A program made the translations under genes and the position numbers. This document shows, piece after piece, positions 34,791 through 43,495 of a DNA stretch of 64,000 bases. The notes beneath the pieces were generated by a model that was given only the letters and a program-made list of their open reading frames with translations, did not search any database and was not told where the DNA came from. Source of the DNA: Flagellimonas_A sp039592695 (GTDB lineage Bacteria > Bacteroidota > Bacteroidia > Flavobacteriales > Flavobacteriaceae); contig NZ_JBBUTK010000003.1 of assembly GCF_039592695.1 (NCBI RefSeq), positions 372,001-436,000 of the forward strand, written 5' to 3'. Position 1 is the stretch's first letter. Every line of letters begins with the position of its first letter.

Positions 34791-34856
34791 TACTTACGCA
34801 TATAATAAGTAAAATCTTACCTTTATCGATTGAATGTTAACCTTATGTAAGATTTT
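34791..34856. promoter_or_regulatory. Two inverted repeats upstream of the PAS histidine kinase
   Basis: TTACTTA (34791-34797) with TAAGTAA (34806-34812) and AAAATCTTAC (34811-34820) with GTAAGATTTT (34847-34856) are perfect and slightly overlapping, so only one hairpin can form at a time. They lie in the divergent promoter region, about 40 bp before the kinase start. They may be operators or a switchable leader. Confidence 0.45.
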
Positions 34857-34886
34857 TGCCTTTCTAGAAAATCACGGTAGTGAGGT

Positions 34887-36782
34887 GTGACCCGTATGAG
34901 AAACTTTGTTGACTTGGGAATAGAACAGCGAGAAGTAATGCTTGAAAAAGCTTTGAGCGTTGCCCGTATCGGCTTTTGGGAGGTCGACTTGACCAACAAC
35001 AAGGTAACTTGGTCACGAATTACCAAAGAAATTCATGAAGTGCCCGATGATTACATTCCCAATCTTGAGGAGGGCGTCAACTTTTATAAGGAGGGCAAAT
35101 ACCGTGAAGAGATTTCAAGGCTGGTACAAACTGCCATGGAAAAAGGTGTTCCGTGGGATACCGAACTTATCATTGTGACCACAACCGGTAACGAAGTGTG
35201 GGTCAGGGCCAAAGGTGAGGTTGAGATTGTTGACGGCAAACCTGTCCGTCTTTTTGGCACCTTTCAAGACATTGATGAAAAGAAAAGAGCCCAAATCAAA
35301 TATAATGAAGCTTCCAAAAGGTTGGCTTTGGCCACTAATGAAGCCAAAATCGGTATCTGGGATTATAATGTGGTCGATAACATATTGGTTTGGGATGACA
35401 ATATGTTCAAGCTTTATGGCCTAAAAAAAACTGATTTTTCTGGAGTCGTTGAAGCGTGGGAGTCAAGCATACACCCCGACGACAAAGAACGAAGCCAACA
35501 TGAGGTTGAATTGGCACTGAAGGGTGAAAAAGAATTTGATACCGAATTCAGGATCATAAAGCCAAATGGTGAGGTGAACCATATCAAGGCCCATGCCACC
35601 GTTCAACGTGATAGTAGTGGCAATCCTTTGAAGATGATCGGGATCAATCATGATATCACCGTACTCAAAAATACCCGCCTTGAACTGTTGCGCAGCCAAG
35701 AATCGCTTGCCGGTGCTTTCGAGAACTCCTCGGTTGGTATGGCATTGGTCGGATTGGATGGCAAATGGATTCAGGTCAACAACAGTGTTTGCAACAGTTT
35801 AGGCTACACCATAGAAGAATTGATGCAGCTTACCTTTCAGGATATTACCCATCCCGACGATCTGCAAAAAGACCTTCAACTATTGCAAGAACTCATCGAT
35901 GGCAAACGCGACTCTTATCAAATTGAAAAGCGATATTACCATAAAAAGGGGTACTTGGTCTATGTGCTTTTGACGGTCACCGGGGTTTATAACGTTGATG
36001 GATCACTGTCACATTTCATATCGCAGATTGTTGATATCACCTCGCGTATAGAAGCTGAGGAAAAACAGCAAAAACTGAACGAAATCACCATGGAGCAAAA
36101 TAAAAACTTGTTGAATTTTGCCCATATTGTGTCACATAATCTGAGGTCACATTCCACAAACATGTCGATGTTGATTGATTTTCTGAACAAGGAAAAAAAT
36201 TCTTCAGAAAAGGAAAAAATAATGGGCATGCTCAAATCTGCCTCAAACGGACTCAATGAGACCGTTACACACCTCAACGAAGTCGTTCAAATAAAGACCA
36301 CGGCTCTTCAGTTGATGAAAACGGTCAATCTCGTTCAAGCGGTAAAAGACGCCAAAAACAATATTCAGGCTCTTATCGGAGAAAAAAACGCCCAAATAGA
36401 TGTCGATGTCTCAACTGACCATGTAGTAAAGGCGGTACCTGCCTATTTAGACAGTATCCTGTTGAATTTGTTCACAAACGCATTGAAATACAGTTCCCCA
36501 GAGCGAACACCGCTATTGAGAATAACTTCAAAAGCTTGTGACAAGAGAATTGTTCTAGAATTTAAGGATAACGGTTTGGGCATTGACCTAGAGCGTCATG
36601 GTGATAAAATATTCGGCATGTTCAAGACCTTTCACCGACATAAAGATGCTAAGGGCATTGGCCTGTTCATCACCAAAAATCAAATTGAGGCCATGGGCGG
36701 AAACATTTCCGTCGAAAGCAAGGTAGATAAGGGTGCCACTTTTAAACTGGATTTTGAAAGAGCAAAAAAAGTTGAACATTGA
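34887..36782 (+). CDS. Multi-PAS sensor histidine kinase
   Basis: A protein of 631 residues without membrane segments or signal peptide, so cytoplasmic. There are three PAS/PAC modules (about 20-132, 145-262 and 270-390), the second and third with the IHPDD / ITHPDD PAC motif. They are followed by a kinase core with phospho-acceptor His417 in AHIVSHNLRSH, the N box LLNLFTNALKYS and G boxes DNGLGIDL and KGIGLFITK. The start may be GTG 34887 or ATG 34896. The receiver gene overlaps its stop codon by four bases. The sensed signal is unknown. Confidence 0.92.
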   Translation: MTRMRNFVDLGIEQREVMLEKALSVARIGFWEVDLTNNKVTWSRITKEIHEVPDDYIPNLEEGVNFYKEGKYREEISRLVQTAMEKGVPWDTELIIVTTTGNEVWVRAKGEVEIVDGKPVRLFGTFQDIDEKKRAQIKYNEASKRLALATNEAKIGIWDYNVVDNILVWDDNMFKLYGLKKTDFSGVVEAWESSIHPDDKERSQHEVELALKGEKEFDTEFRIIKPNGEVNHIKAHATVQRDSSGNPLKMIGINHDITVLKNTRLELLRSQESLAGAFENSSVGMALVGLDGKWIQVNNSVCNSLGYTIEELMQLTFQDITHPDDLQKDLQLLQELIDGKRDSYQIEKRYYHKKGYLVYVLLTVTGVYNVDGSLSHFISQIVDITSRIEAEEKQQKLNEITMEQNKNLLNFAHIVSHNLRSHSTNMSMLIDFLNKEKNSSEKEKIMGMLKSASNGLNETVTHLNEVVQIKTTALQLMKTVNLVQAVKDAKNNIQALIGEKNAQIDVDVSTDHVVKAVPAYLDSILLNLFTNALKYSSPERTPLLRITSKACDKRIVLEFKDNGLGIDLERHGDKIFGMFKTFHRHKDAKGIGLFITKNQIEAMGGNISVESKVDKGATFKLDFERAKKVEH

Positions 36783-37183
36783 AGAAAAAAATTAAAACCA
36801 CTTGGGTCATCGACGATGATGAAATCTATTTGTTCTGGACCACCAAAATGATACGAGAATTAGAATTGAGCGAAAATATTTTGGTGTACCATGATGGCCA
36901 ACAGGCGATTGAAGAATTAAAAGCAATCAATACCGCCGGAGAAAAGTTTCCTGAAGTGATTTTATTGGATATCAACATGCCCATCATGAATGGCTGGGAT
37001 TTTTTGGAGGAATTCGTAAAGATTCCCCATCAAAATGATACAAAAGTATTGGTATACGTCGTCAGCTCATCCATAGCCCAAGAAGACCTGGAAAGGGCAA
37101 AACAGTTTGATGTGGTTCACAACTACATTTTAAAACCCCTCACCGTAGAACAACTTAAAGAGGTCATGGCAGTGGTGGTCTAA
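36779..37183 (+). CDS. Stand-alone response regulator receiver
   Basis: A protein of 134 residues, a single receiver domain without an output domain. The acidic pair is VIDDDE (Asp12-14), the phospho-acceptor is Asp64 in LLDINMP and the conserved lysine is in YILKPL. It begins at TTG, overlapping the kinase TGA stop as TTGA, so it is translationally coupled to its likely partner. Small receivers of this kind usually act by protein contact or in a phosphorelay. Confidence 0.92.
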   Translation: MKKKIKTTWVIDDDEIYLFWTTKMIRELELSENILVYHDGQQAIEELKAINTAGEKFPEVILLDINMPIMNGWDFLEEFVKIPHQNDTKVLVYVVSSSIAQEDLERAKQFDVVHNYILKPLTVEQLKEVMAVVV

Positions 37184-37207
37184 CCCAATTCCTATCGCTT
37201 TTTCAAT

Positions 37208-37282
37208 ATTTAGGTTTATAATCCCCTAAATTCTTCCAATCTCAGAAAGCCGAGTGTTTATGCCCCTGTTTTTTGGCATAAA
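37208..37282. repeat. Two hairpins after the receiver gene
   Basis: ATTTAGG (37208-37214) pairs with CCTAAAT (37225-37231), and TTTATGCC (37257-37264) pairs with GGCATAAA (37275-37282). Both are perfect. Neither is followed by a T run, although they lie where the kinase/receiver transcript should end. Confidence 0.4.
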
Positions 37283-37422
37283 TCCCCCCTGACTGTACCG
37301 CATTCTGTACCATACTTTTATAATAAGACTACGAAACACCATTTTCTCGTGTTTCATGTCCAATTGTATACCCTTTTGTACGTCACAAAAGCGAATAGAT
37401 TGTTTCACCAAAAAATAAACAG

Positions 37423-38049
37423 ATGAAAAGATTGATTTTATTCCCGATTGTACTACTTCTGATACTGTGTTTTACCTTAAAAAATGGTCTGACCGATGAA
37501 GAACGTACTAATGCTGTTGCGCATTTGACTGAATCAAGAGAGCACATGATGCAAGTTCTTGATGGATTGACCGAAGAACAATTGAATTTTAAGGCAACTG
37601 CCGAGTCTTGGTCGATTGCTGAGTGCGTTGAGCATATCACGATTGCAGAGCACGCCTTTGAAAATTTTGTCAAAAAGACCGTTGCCGAAGGCAACATTCC
37701 CCACTTGAAAGATTCGGTGCAGTGGAAAGACAATGACCTTTTTGCCCAAATTACCAACCGTTCGCAAAAAGTGAAAACCGCCGAACCATTTGAACCAAGT
37801 GGTAAATTCGGTTCGCACGAAGCAACTGTAAAAGCATTCAACAAAAAGCGAGACGAACACATCAACTATGTGAAAACCACCAATGACGACCTTAGAAACC
37901 GATTCAATACCGATTTGCCCTTTGGCGTGGTCGATGGGTATCAATTGCTTTTGTTTGCTGCAGGCCATTGTGAACGGCATGTATTGCAAATGGAAGAAAT
38001 TATGGCGCACAATGATTTTCCTTCGGAGGATATGGGTGGGAAAGAATAA
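37423..38049 (+). CDS. Exported DinB-family protein
   Basis: A protein of 208 residues. The DinB/YfiT four-helix fold is seen in AESWSIAECVEHITIAEHAFENF and GHCERHVLQMEEI, whose histidines match the family's metal-binding triad. It begins with a hydrophobic segment (MKRLILFPIVLLLILCFTL), so unlike most DinB proteins it appears to be exported or membrane-anchored. Some family members are thiol-dependent metalloenzymes; no substrate can be assigned. It has its own terminator. Confidence 0.8.
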   Translation: MKRLILFPIVLLLILCFTLKNGLTDEERTNAVAHLTESREHMMQVLDGLTEEQLNFKATAESWSIAECVEHITIAEHAFENFVKKTVAEGNIPHLKDSVQWKDNDLFAQITNRSQKVKTAEPFEPSGKFGSHEATVKAFNKKRDEHINYVKTTNDDLRNRFNTDLPFGVVDGYQLLLFAAGHCERHVLQMEEIMAHNDFPSEDMGGKE

Positions 38050-38072
38050 TAGTCCATTTTAAATCTAATAAT

Positions 38073-38098
38073 GACCCGCCCCAATGGTGGGTCTTTTA
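38073..38098 (+). terminator. Intrinsic terminator of the DinB-family gene
   Basis: GACCCGCC (38073-38080) pairs with GGTGGGTC (38086-38093), one G-T pair, loop CCAAT, followed by TTTTATT. It lies 23 bp after the stop codon. Confidence 0.75.
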
Positions 38099-39460
38099 TT
38101 ACCGAATTCCAGGGCTGAAATCCTCAGGAGCATTCTGGGGAAAGTTTGTCGTACCCGCCCCGCCCGTATCGTTAAAGACCATCCATTCAGCGAATGTGTA
38201 GGTCGGATTCCCTTCAGAAATAGCACTGTTTCGTAGGGCACGGCCATCTTCAAATTCGTGGTTAGTGCCTGAACCATCTTCGCCCACAATTCCGAAGACA
38301 TCAATCACCGTTCCGAAGGGGTCGACCAGTTCAAGATTGTCATCGCCGTTAGAGTCTGCAGGGCTATTTGTGGAAACTCCCAAATCAGGTGCAAAACCAT
38401 ATACCCGTTCAAATTCATCCGCATTGGGCGAAATCACAAAGGTGTTTTCAGCTTCGATGGCAAAACCGGTCAAATCAATGGTGGAGCTTACCTCTTGGTT
38501 TGCATTGGTGTACCTTCGGATGGTCCATCCATCCAGATTCAAAGGCTCAGTAGCCGAGTTATACAGTTCAACAAATCGAGCACCCGTATTATTGTTTGGA
38601 TCCGCAAGTTCTGAAAAGAAGACTCGGTTTGATGTCACTTGGGATGCTGCACAGCGTTCACCGATAAAATCAATATCCTCCAAATCTCGAATGGCCAATA
38701 AAAAATCATCATTTTCACGGAGCAACACTCCAGTGATTGCCCCATTCCCTTCAGGAAGCAGTTCTGCTTGAAAATCGGCAAAACCCGAATTCAAAAAGAT
38801 GAGCTCGTTGCCATCACAGTCTCTGAGTGTGCGTTCCGTTTCCTCTCTGGGTTCTGTAAAGGCAAGGCCCAATTCTTCTTCAAAGATTTCCAAACCATCG
38901 AACCGTACCAAAGTACTGACAAGGGTACTATCCAATTCTGTAATAGTGAGACTGGTCGGAACAATCTCAGCTATGGGGTCACAGCTTCTAAATAGATGCT
39001 CTGGAATTTTCAGGGCCGGCAAACGCCCTACCGAGGTGGTGCCAAAGGCTGCAAAGGTGCCGCCCAATTTGAAAACGCCGCGACTCTGCCCCAAGTACAG
39101 GCCTTTAGTCTTTATGAAAATCTTACTGCCCGGTTCAAACAGCAAATGTGATTCAAACAAATCGATTTCCATCTGAAACCCTTCAGTAGGATTGTTGGGA
39201 CTATCCTGAAAATGGAGCACGCTGAAGAAATTACCGCTCCTATCGGAAGAGACCACATAGCCTTCGATGACCCAATCTTCCTGTATTCGCAACAGCTCGC
39301 CTTGATACAATGCCTTTACTTGGGCAAAAGTCGCATTGGCAACTAAATTTTCATTGCAGGCATTGGCAATGGGGTCAACATCTTGGTTTTTGATGCAAGA
39401 CATGAACATAGCCAACAGCACCAATAGACTTAACCGAATATGTAGTTCCCTGAATCTCAT
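38099..39460 (-). CDS. DUF5689 and lamin-tail domain lipoprotein
   Basis: A protein of 453 residues with lipobox LAMFMSC (Cys22). The first ~230 residues resemble DUF5689 (IQEDWVIEGYVVSSDRSGNFF, GSKIFIKTKGLYLGQSRGVFKLGG), an OB-like domain. The C-terminal ~150 residues form a lamin-tail (LTD) domain (FFSELADPNNNTGARFVELYNSATEPLNLDGWTI, in pieces). LTD domains in bacteria often accompany extracellular nucleases. It follows a TonB receptor gene on the same strand after 58 bp, and probably acts as that receptor's surface lipoprotein partner. A secreted endonuclease-like gene is divergent to the pair. Confidence 0.85.
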   Translation of the reverse strand: MRFRELHIRLSLLVLLAMFMSCIKNQDVDPIANACNENLVANATFAQVKALYQGELLRIQEDWVIEGYVVSSDRSGNFFSVLHFQDSPNNPTEGFQMEIDLFESHLLFEPGSKIFIKTKGLYLGQSRGVFKLGGTFAAFGTTSVGRLPALKIPEHLFRSCDPIAEIVPTSLTITELDSTLVSTLVRFDGLEIFEEELGLAFTEPREETERTLRDCDGNELIFLNSGFADFQAELLPEGNGAITGVLLRENDDFLLAIRDLEDIDFIGERCAASQVTSNRVFFSELADPNNNTGARFVELYNSATEPLNLDGWTIRRYTNANQEVSSTIDLTGFAIEAENTFVISPNADEFERVYGFAPDLGVSTNSPADSNGDDNLELVDPFGTVIDVFGIVGEDGSGTNHEFEDGRALRNSAISEGNPTYTFAEWMVFNDTGGAGTTNFPQNAPEDFSPGIR

Positions 39461-39464
39461 TTAT

Positions 39465-39493
39465 ACACCCCTAAAGTCCCCTCAAGGGGACAA
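39465..39493. repeat. CCCCTCAAGGGG repeat between the receptor and DUF5689 genes
   Basis: ACACCCCTAAAGTCCCCTCA followed by AGGGGACAA; copies lie at 25199-25232 (reverse orientation) and 43447-43493. It sits four bases upstream of the DUF5689 start codon, inside the probable operon. Confidence 0.7.
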
Positions 39494-39518
39494 TCCAAAT
39501 ATTCATCTTCTATTTTGA

Positions 39519-42251
39519 CTAAAAACTAAATGCCACATTCAAAAAGTAGGTGCGGCCGAAACCGTACCAAAATCTCGGTGCGAATGTGGGGTTGTTTCTC
39601 AAATTATCTTGTTGCAACTGGCCAAAATTGCCATTGCGGCTCTGCTCGAAACCTCCTGTTCTGAATTGGGTGTCAAACAGATTGTTCACGCTGGCGAAAA
39701 TGCTCATGTACTTTCCGTTTTTGAGCCAAGACTTTCCACCGACCAAATTCAACAGGTAAAAATCATCCAGTTCTTGTTGTTGCAATAATTTTGCTACGTT
39801 CTCGTCGGTGGCATCCACAAAACGTTCTCCCGTATCTGGATCCAACAAAAAGCTCTGCGTTCGCGTAATGGTCGAAATGTTGATAAAATTATTGGCGAGG
39901 TAATTTGCCGTTGCACCCACCCACCAATAGTCTGGATCCCTGTACTCGACACCAAAAGAACCTGCGGTCTGAGGGCCCTGTCCCAATTTTAAATCTTTGA
40001 TGTTCGCAATGCCCAAATCAATATTGCCTTCTTGGTTGATGGGCTCTTCTTGCCCAGCGGTATCAAAATTGATGGTGACCGAGGGGTCGCTCGCAAAAAT
40101 GTATTTGCCTACATTGGCCACGGCAGAAAGTTTTACGGTGGGAGATGCCCGATATTCCACTCCCAGTTCAAACCCCATGTGCAGCCGATCTAAATCCGTA
40201 ATCACTTCTTGCACAAAGTCAGAACCCACACCAGAATCGACAAAAAAGAAATTGATGTCGGTGGTGTTCATAAAACGGGTATAGAATCCTGTCAAACGCG
40301 CCATCAAATCTGGCAATCTCATAAAGTAATTCAAGTCGACGGAGGTCACCGTTTCACTCTGGATTTCTGGCACCACCTCATTGTTCTCCCGAGGGTTGAT
40401 AAATATATTTTGAAGCACAGGAGCGCGGGTGAGGTAAGCCCCATTGGCTTTTAACCAATGTCTTCCTGACAATTGGTAACCCAATCCGCCTTTGATGCCG
40501 TAGTTTGAAAAAGTAACCTCTTCGCTTTTGCCCAATGAAGTATCGGGAAAGCGTTCGTTCTGAAAAAGTCCATTTCTTTGATACGATGTACTTGAAATTG
40601 ATGTCGATACAAAAGCATCCCATTTGCCAAGGTTGGCTGTGCCTTGGGCAAATGCATTAAAAAATGAGGCATCCATTTCATAGTTGTAATTGAAAATAGC
40701 ACCATCCGTTTTCGCCAACTCACCATTAATATCGTTTCGGGTATCTGAAAACGGGTCAATATCCTCATGAAAATCCGCTCCCAATACATCTTGAATCTCG
40801 GCATAATTTTCTGAGGAAAGGGTTCGGTATCCGACACCGAAATCCAATTTGACGACATCATTCAACTTCCAGTTTGCAACACTGTTGAAGAACAAGCGAT
40901 TTGATTTTACGGTATCATCATACAATACATAAGCCGCCTTGCCCTGATTAGCCACATTGGCATTGGCTAGATATAGAGTGCCCCAATTCAATTGTGGATT
41001 TGCCAAAAACCCTTCCCTTGCCAAATCAGCATTGGTGAAATCGGCACCTATGGGATTATTGATGTAAAAACTAGGAAGATAGCGGTAATAGGTAGGGTCA
41101 GGATTCGGGGCATTGAAATACCCCAAGCGGCTTCTGGCATTGGTGCCAAATTGGTAGGCAACACCGGAATTCAATGTAAAGTTTTCAGTCTCTAAATAAT
41201 AATTGAGCATGGTGACAGGTTCGAAAATATCACGCTCCCGCGAATTTCTGACGTCACCATGCTGCTCGCCCCAGTAGGGATTGTATCGATTTCCCGCTAA
41301 CTCAAAAACCTCTTCTGTGATGGGTGCTGAGCGACCCCGTCGATTTTTTGCAACAATAGCAGTAAGTGCCACACTGTTTTTGTCGTTGAATTGATACTCC
41401 AATGCACCGAAAAAAGAAAAAGCGTCGTACAACGTTCCGTCAATGTATCCTTCCTTTGCCCAGCGTCGCGATGCCGAAAAAACATAAGCGAGTCCATTTT
41501 CTTGTAGTCCCGAATTATAAGTGGCCATCAACCTACCAGTATACGTTCGGTTCGATGCCGAAGCGGAAAGGCGTGTGCCAGGCCGCAATCCCGAAGGTCT
41601 CGTGTCAATATTCGTATTGCCTAAGATACCGCCAAAGGTGTAGGGTGAGAGCTCCAGTCCATTTGAGAATTCTTGATTTCGCACTATGTCATTTAGGCCT
41701 CCCCAATGATTCCACTGCGGCCTACCGTTGAAAAATTGGTTCATGACAATGCCATTGATCAATACTTGGCCATTTCTAGAGTCGTAGCCGCGTACACGAA
41801 AAAAGGCCTGTGAAAAATCAAACGCCGCACGGTTCAAAAACACATCGCGGGTCGCCTGTAACAATCCCGATGCATTTGAAATCGTCTCACCATCATCTGA
41901 GAGTTGTGCATCGGTCAATGTGACCAGATTGTCGGTTTGTTCAAGGGTCACATCTTGTCTGAGGGTCAGTGTACCGATATCAAGGTCACTTCCCTCCAAA
42001 ACGACTGAAAGCCGTTGGGTGACAAAATCAATGGCTGAAATATTTAAAATATATGGCCCATCAAGTTCCGTTAACAGCTCAAAACGGCCACTATCATCTG
42101 TTTTTGTACTTAGGCCTGTTCCCTCGATTGTAGCGAGAGCATCTGTAATCGGCAGATTGTTTCTTTCTTGAACAACAACACCTGTAATCCGTTTCTTTTC
42201 TTGGGAATATATTGAAATGGACACGCAGAAAAGAAGAAAAAGAAAGCGCAT
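39519..42251 (-). CDS. TonB-dependent receptor with carboxypeptidase-like N-terminal domain
   Basis: A protein of 910 residues: signal peptide (MRFLFLLFCVSISIYSQ), CarboxypepD_reg-like domain (RITGVVVQERNNLPITDALATIEG), plug (RVRGYDSRNGQVLINGIVMNQFFNG) and a long barrel ending FLNVAFSF with terminal Phe. It imports an unknown ligand across the outer membrane. Upstream of the DUF5689/LTD lipoprotein gene and divergent from a secreted EEP-family enzyme, it may take up products of nucleic-acid breakdown; this is inference from context. Confidence 0.9.
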   Translation of the reverse strand: MRFLFLLFCVSISIYSQEKKRITGVVVQERNNLPITDALATIEGTGLSTKTDDSGRFELLTELDGPYILNISAIDFVTQRLSVVLEGSDLDIGTLTLRQDVTLEQTDNLVTLTDAQLSDDGETISNASGLLQATRDVFLNRAAFDFSQAFFRVRGYDSRNGQVLINGIVMNQFFNGRPQWNHWGGLNDIVRNQEFSNGLELSPYTFGGILGNTNIDTRPSGLRPGTRLSASASNRTYTGRLMATYNSGLQENGLAYVFSASRRWAKEGYIDGTLYDAFSFFGALEYQFNDKNSVALTAIVAKNRRGRSAPITEEVFELAGNRYNPYWGEQHGDVRNSRERDIFEPVTMLNYYLETENFTLNSGVAYQFGTNARSRLGYFNAPNPDPTYYRYLPSFYINNPIGADFTNADLAREGFLANPQLNWGTLYLANANVANQGKAAYVLYDDTVKSNRLFFNSVANWKLNDVVKLDFGVGYRTLSSENYAEIQDVLGADFHEDIDPFSDTRNDINGELAKTDGAIFNYNYEMDASFFNAFAQGTANLGKWDAFVSTSISSTSYQRNGLFQNERFPDTSLGKSEEVTFSNYGIKGGLGYQLSGRHWLKANGAYLTRAPVLQNIFINPRENNEVVPEIQSETVTSVDLNYFMRLPDLMARLTGFYTRFMNTTDINFFFVDSGVGSDFVQEVITDLDRLHMGFELGVEYRASPTVKLSAVANVGKYIFASDPSVTINFDTAGQEEPINQEGNIDLGIANIKDLKLGQGPQTAGSFGVEYRDPDYWWVGATANYLANNFINISTITRTQSFLLDPDTGERFVDATDENVAKLLQQQELDDFYLLNLVGGKSWLKNGKYMSIFASVNNLFDTQFRTGGFEQSRNGNFGQLQQDNLRNNPTFAPRFWYGFGRTYFLNVAFSF

Positions 42252-42312
42252 GGGTTTGGTCAGTGTGCCCCAATGTACATAAAATCGTACAATTCAACTT
42301 TACTTTGGGTTA

Positions 42313-42334
42313 AAAACACTATTCTTGGTGTTTT
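42313..42334 (+). promoter_or_regulatory. Hairpin just before the EEP-family start codon
   Basis: AAAACAC (42313-42319) pairs with GTGTTTT (42328-42334). The stem ends 7 bases before the ATG at 42342 and would cover the ribosome-binding region. Confidence 0.35.
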
Positions 42335-42341
42335 AAGTTTT

Positions 42342-43391
42342 ATGAGGATTCTCTTTTCTTCTTTTATTTTATTTTTCTTCATCTCGGTTCATGCCCAAAA
42401 AGAATTTAAGGTCAGGGTCATCGCTTTTTACAATGTCGAAAATCTTTTTGATACAAAGAACGACACCTTGATCTTTGATGACGGACGAACACCTGAAGGC
42501 CGCTACCGATGGACGCAAGCACGTTACCAAAAGAAAATTTCATCCATCGCCAAAGTACTTTCAGAAATTGGGCGCGATGTGGTGGGCAACTCCCCCGATA
42601 TCATCGGGCTTTGTGAAGTGGAAAACATTGACGTATTGCGTGATTTGGTCAACCACTCTCTACTTCAGAAACAAGATTACGGCATTGTTCATTTTGATTC
42701 CCCCGATGACCGTGGCATCGATGTCGCCCTACTCTATAAAAAATCAGCATTCATACCTTCCTCATTTAAGAGCCATCGGCTATTGCTTTTTGATGTGGAT
42801 GGAAATCGTGATTATACCCGGGACCAATTGGTGGTCAGTGGTTTTTTGGATGGCGAACAACTATACTTTTTGGTCAACCACTGGCCCTCACGTTCAGGTG
42901 GTGAAACCAAAAGCCGCCCCAATCGCATCAAGGCTGCCCAGTTGGGCAAGAGAATCATCGACTCTGTCCAAAAAATGGACGTTGATGCCAAAATCATCTC
43001 AATGGGAGATTTCAATGACGACCCAAGGGATGAAAGCATCAAAAATGTATTGAAAAGCAAGGGAAAGCAAAAACAGTTGGATAGCTTGAGCCTGTTCAAC
43101 CCCATGGAAAAACTATTTCGCAAAGGGGCAGGTACCTTGGCCTATCGTGACCGATGGAATCTTTTTGACCAGTTTTTGCTCACCCCAAACTTGATTGATA
43201 AAGAAAAAACCACCTATTCCTACTGGAAAGCAGGAATTTTTAATCCGAAATACCTGCAAAACGATTCAGGAAAATACAAAGGCTATCCCTTCAGAACGTA
43301 TGTTGGCACCACCTATCAAGGCGGTTATGCCGATCATTTTCCGGTGTATCTATATTTGATAAAAGAAGCCTCCTCTGGGGCAGAAAGATGA
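42342..43391 (+). CDS. Secreted endonuclease/exonuclease/phosphatase family protein
   Basis: ATG 42342 gives a signal peptide (MRILFSSFILFFFISVHAQ). The 349 residues have the EEP metal-dependent fold: VIAFYNVENLFDTKND, catalytic Glu in IIGLCEVEN, LVNHWPSRSGG, SMGDFNDDP and a C-terminal GGYADHFPVYLYL with the catalytic Asp-His. Members of this exported group are usually annotated as endonucleases; phosphodiesterase or sphingomyelinase-like activity is also possible. It is divergent from the TonB receptor and DUF5689/LTD genes. Confidence 0.9.
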   Translation: MRILFSSFILFFFISVHAQKEFKVRVIAFYNVENLFDTKNDTLIFDDGRTPEGRYRWTQARYQKKISSIAKVLSEIGRDVVGNSPDIIGLCEVENIDVLRDLVNHSLLQKQDYGIVHFDSPDDRGIDVALLYKKSAFIPSSFKSHRLLLFDVDGNRDYTRDQLVVSGFLDGEQLYFLVNHWPSRSGGETKSRPNRIKAAQLGKRIIDSVQKMDVDAKIISMGDFNDDPRDESIKNVLKSKGKQKQLDSLSLFNPMEKLFRKGAGTLAYRDRWNLFDQFLLTPNLIDKEKTTYSYWKAGIFNPKYLQNDSGKYKGYPFRTYVGTTYQGGYADHFPVYLYLIKEASSGAER

Positions 43392-43446
43392 TTCAATATG
43401 TTCCTATTTTATGGGAGTCAATTACTTTTCTTTATGCAATATAAAA

Positions 43447-43495
43447 ACACCCCTGTCCGCCTGAGCGGACTGTCCCCTCAAGGGGACAATTGCCC
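43447..43495. repeat. CCCCTCAAGGGG repeat with extra hairpin
   Basis: ACACCCCT is followed by the insert GTCCGCCTGAGCGGAC, itself a hairpin, then TGTCCCCTCAAGGGGACAAT. It is a longer variant of the 39465 repeat and lies between two convergent genes, reaching the stop codon of the membrane protein gene at 43495. Confidence 0.7.
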
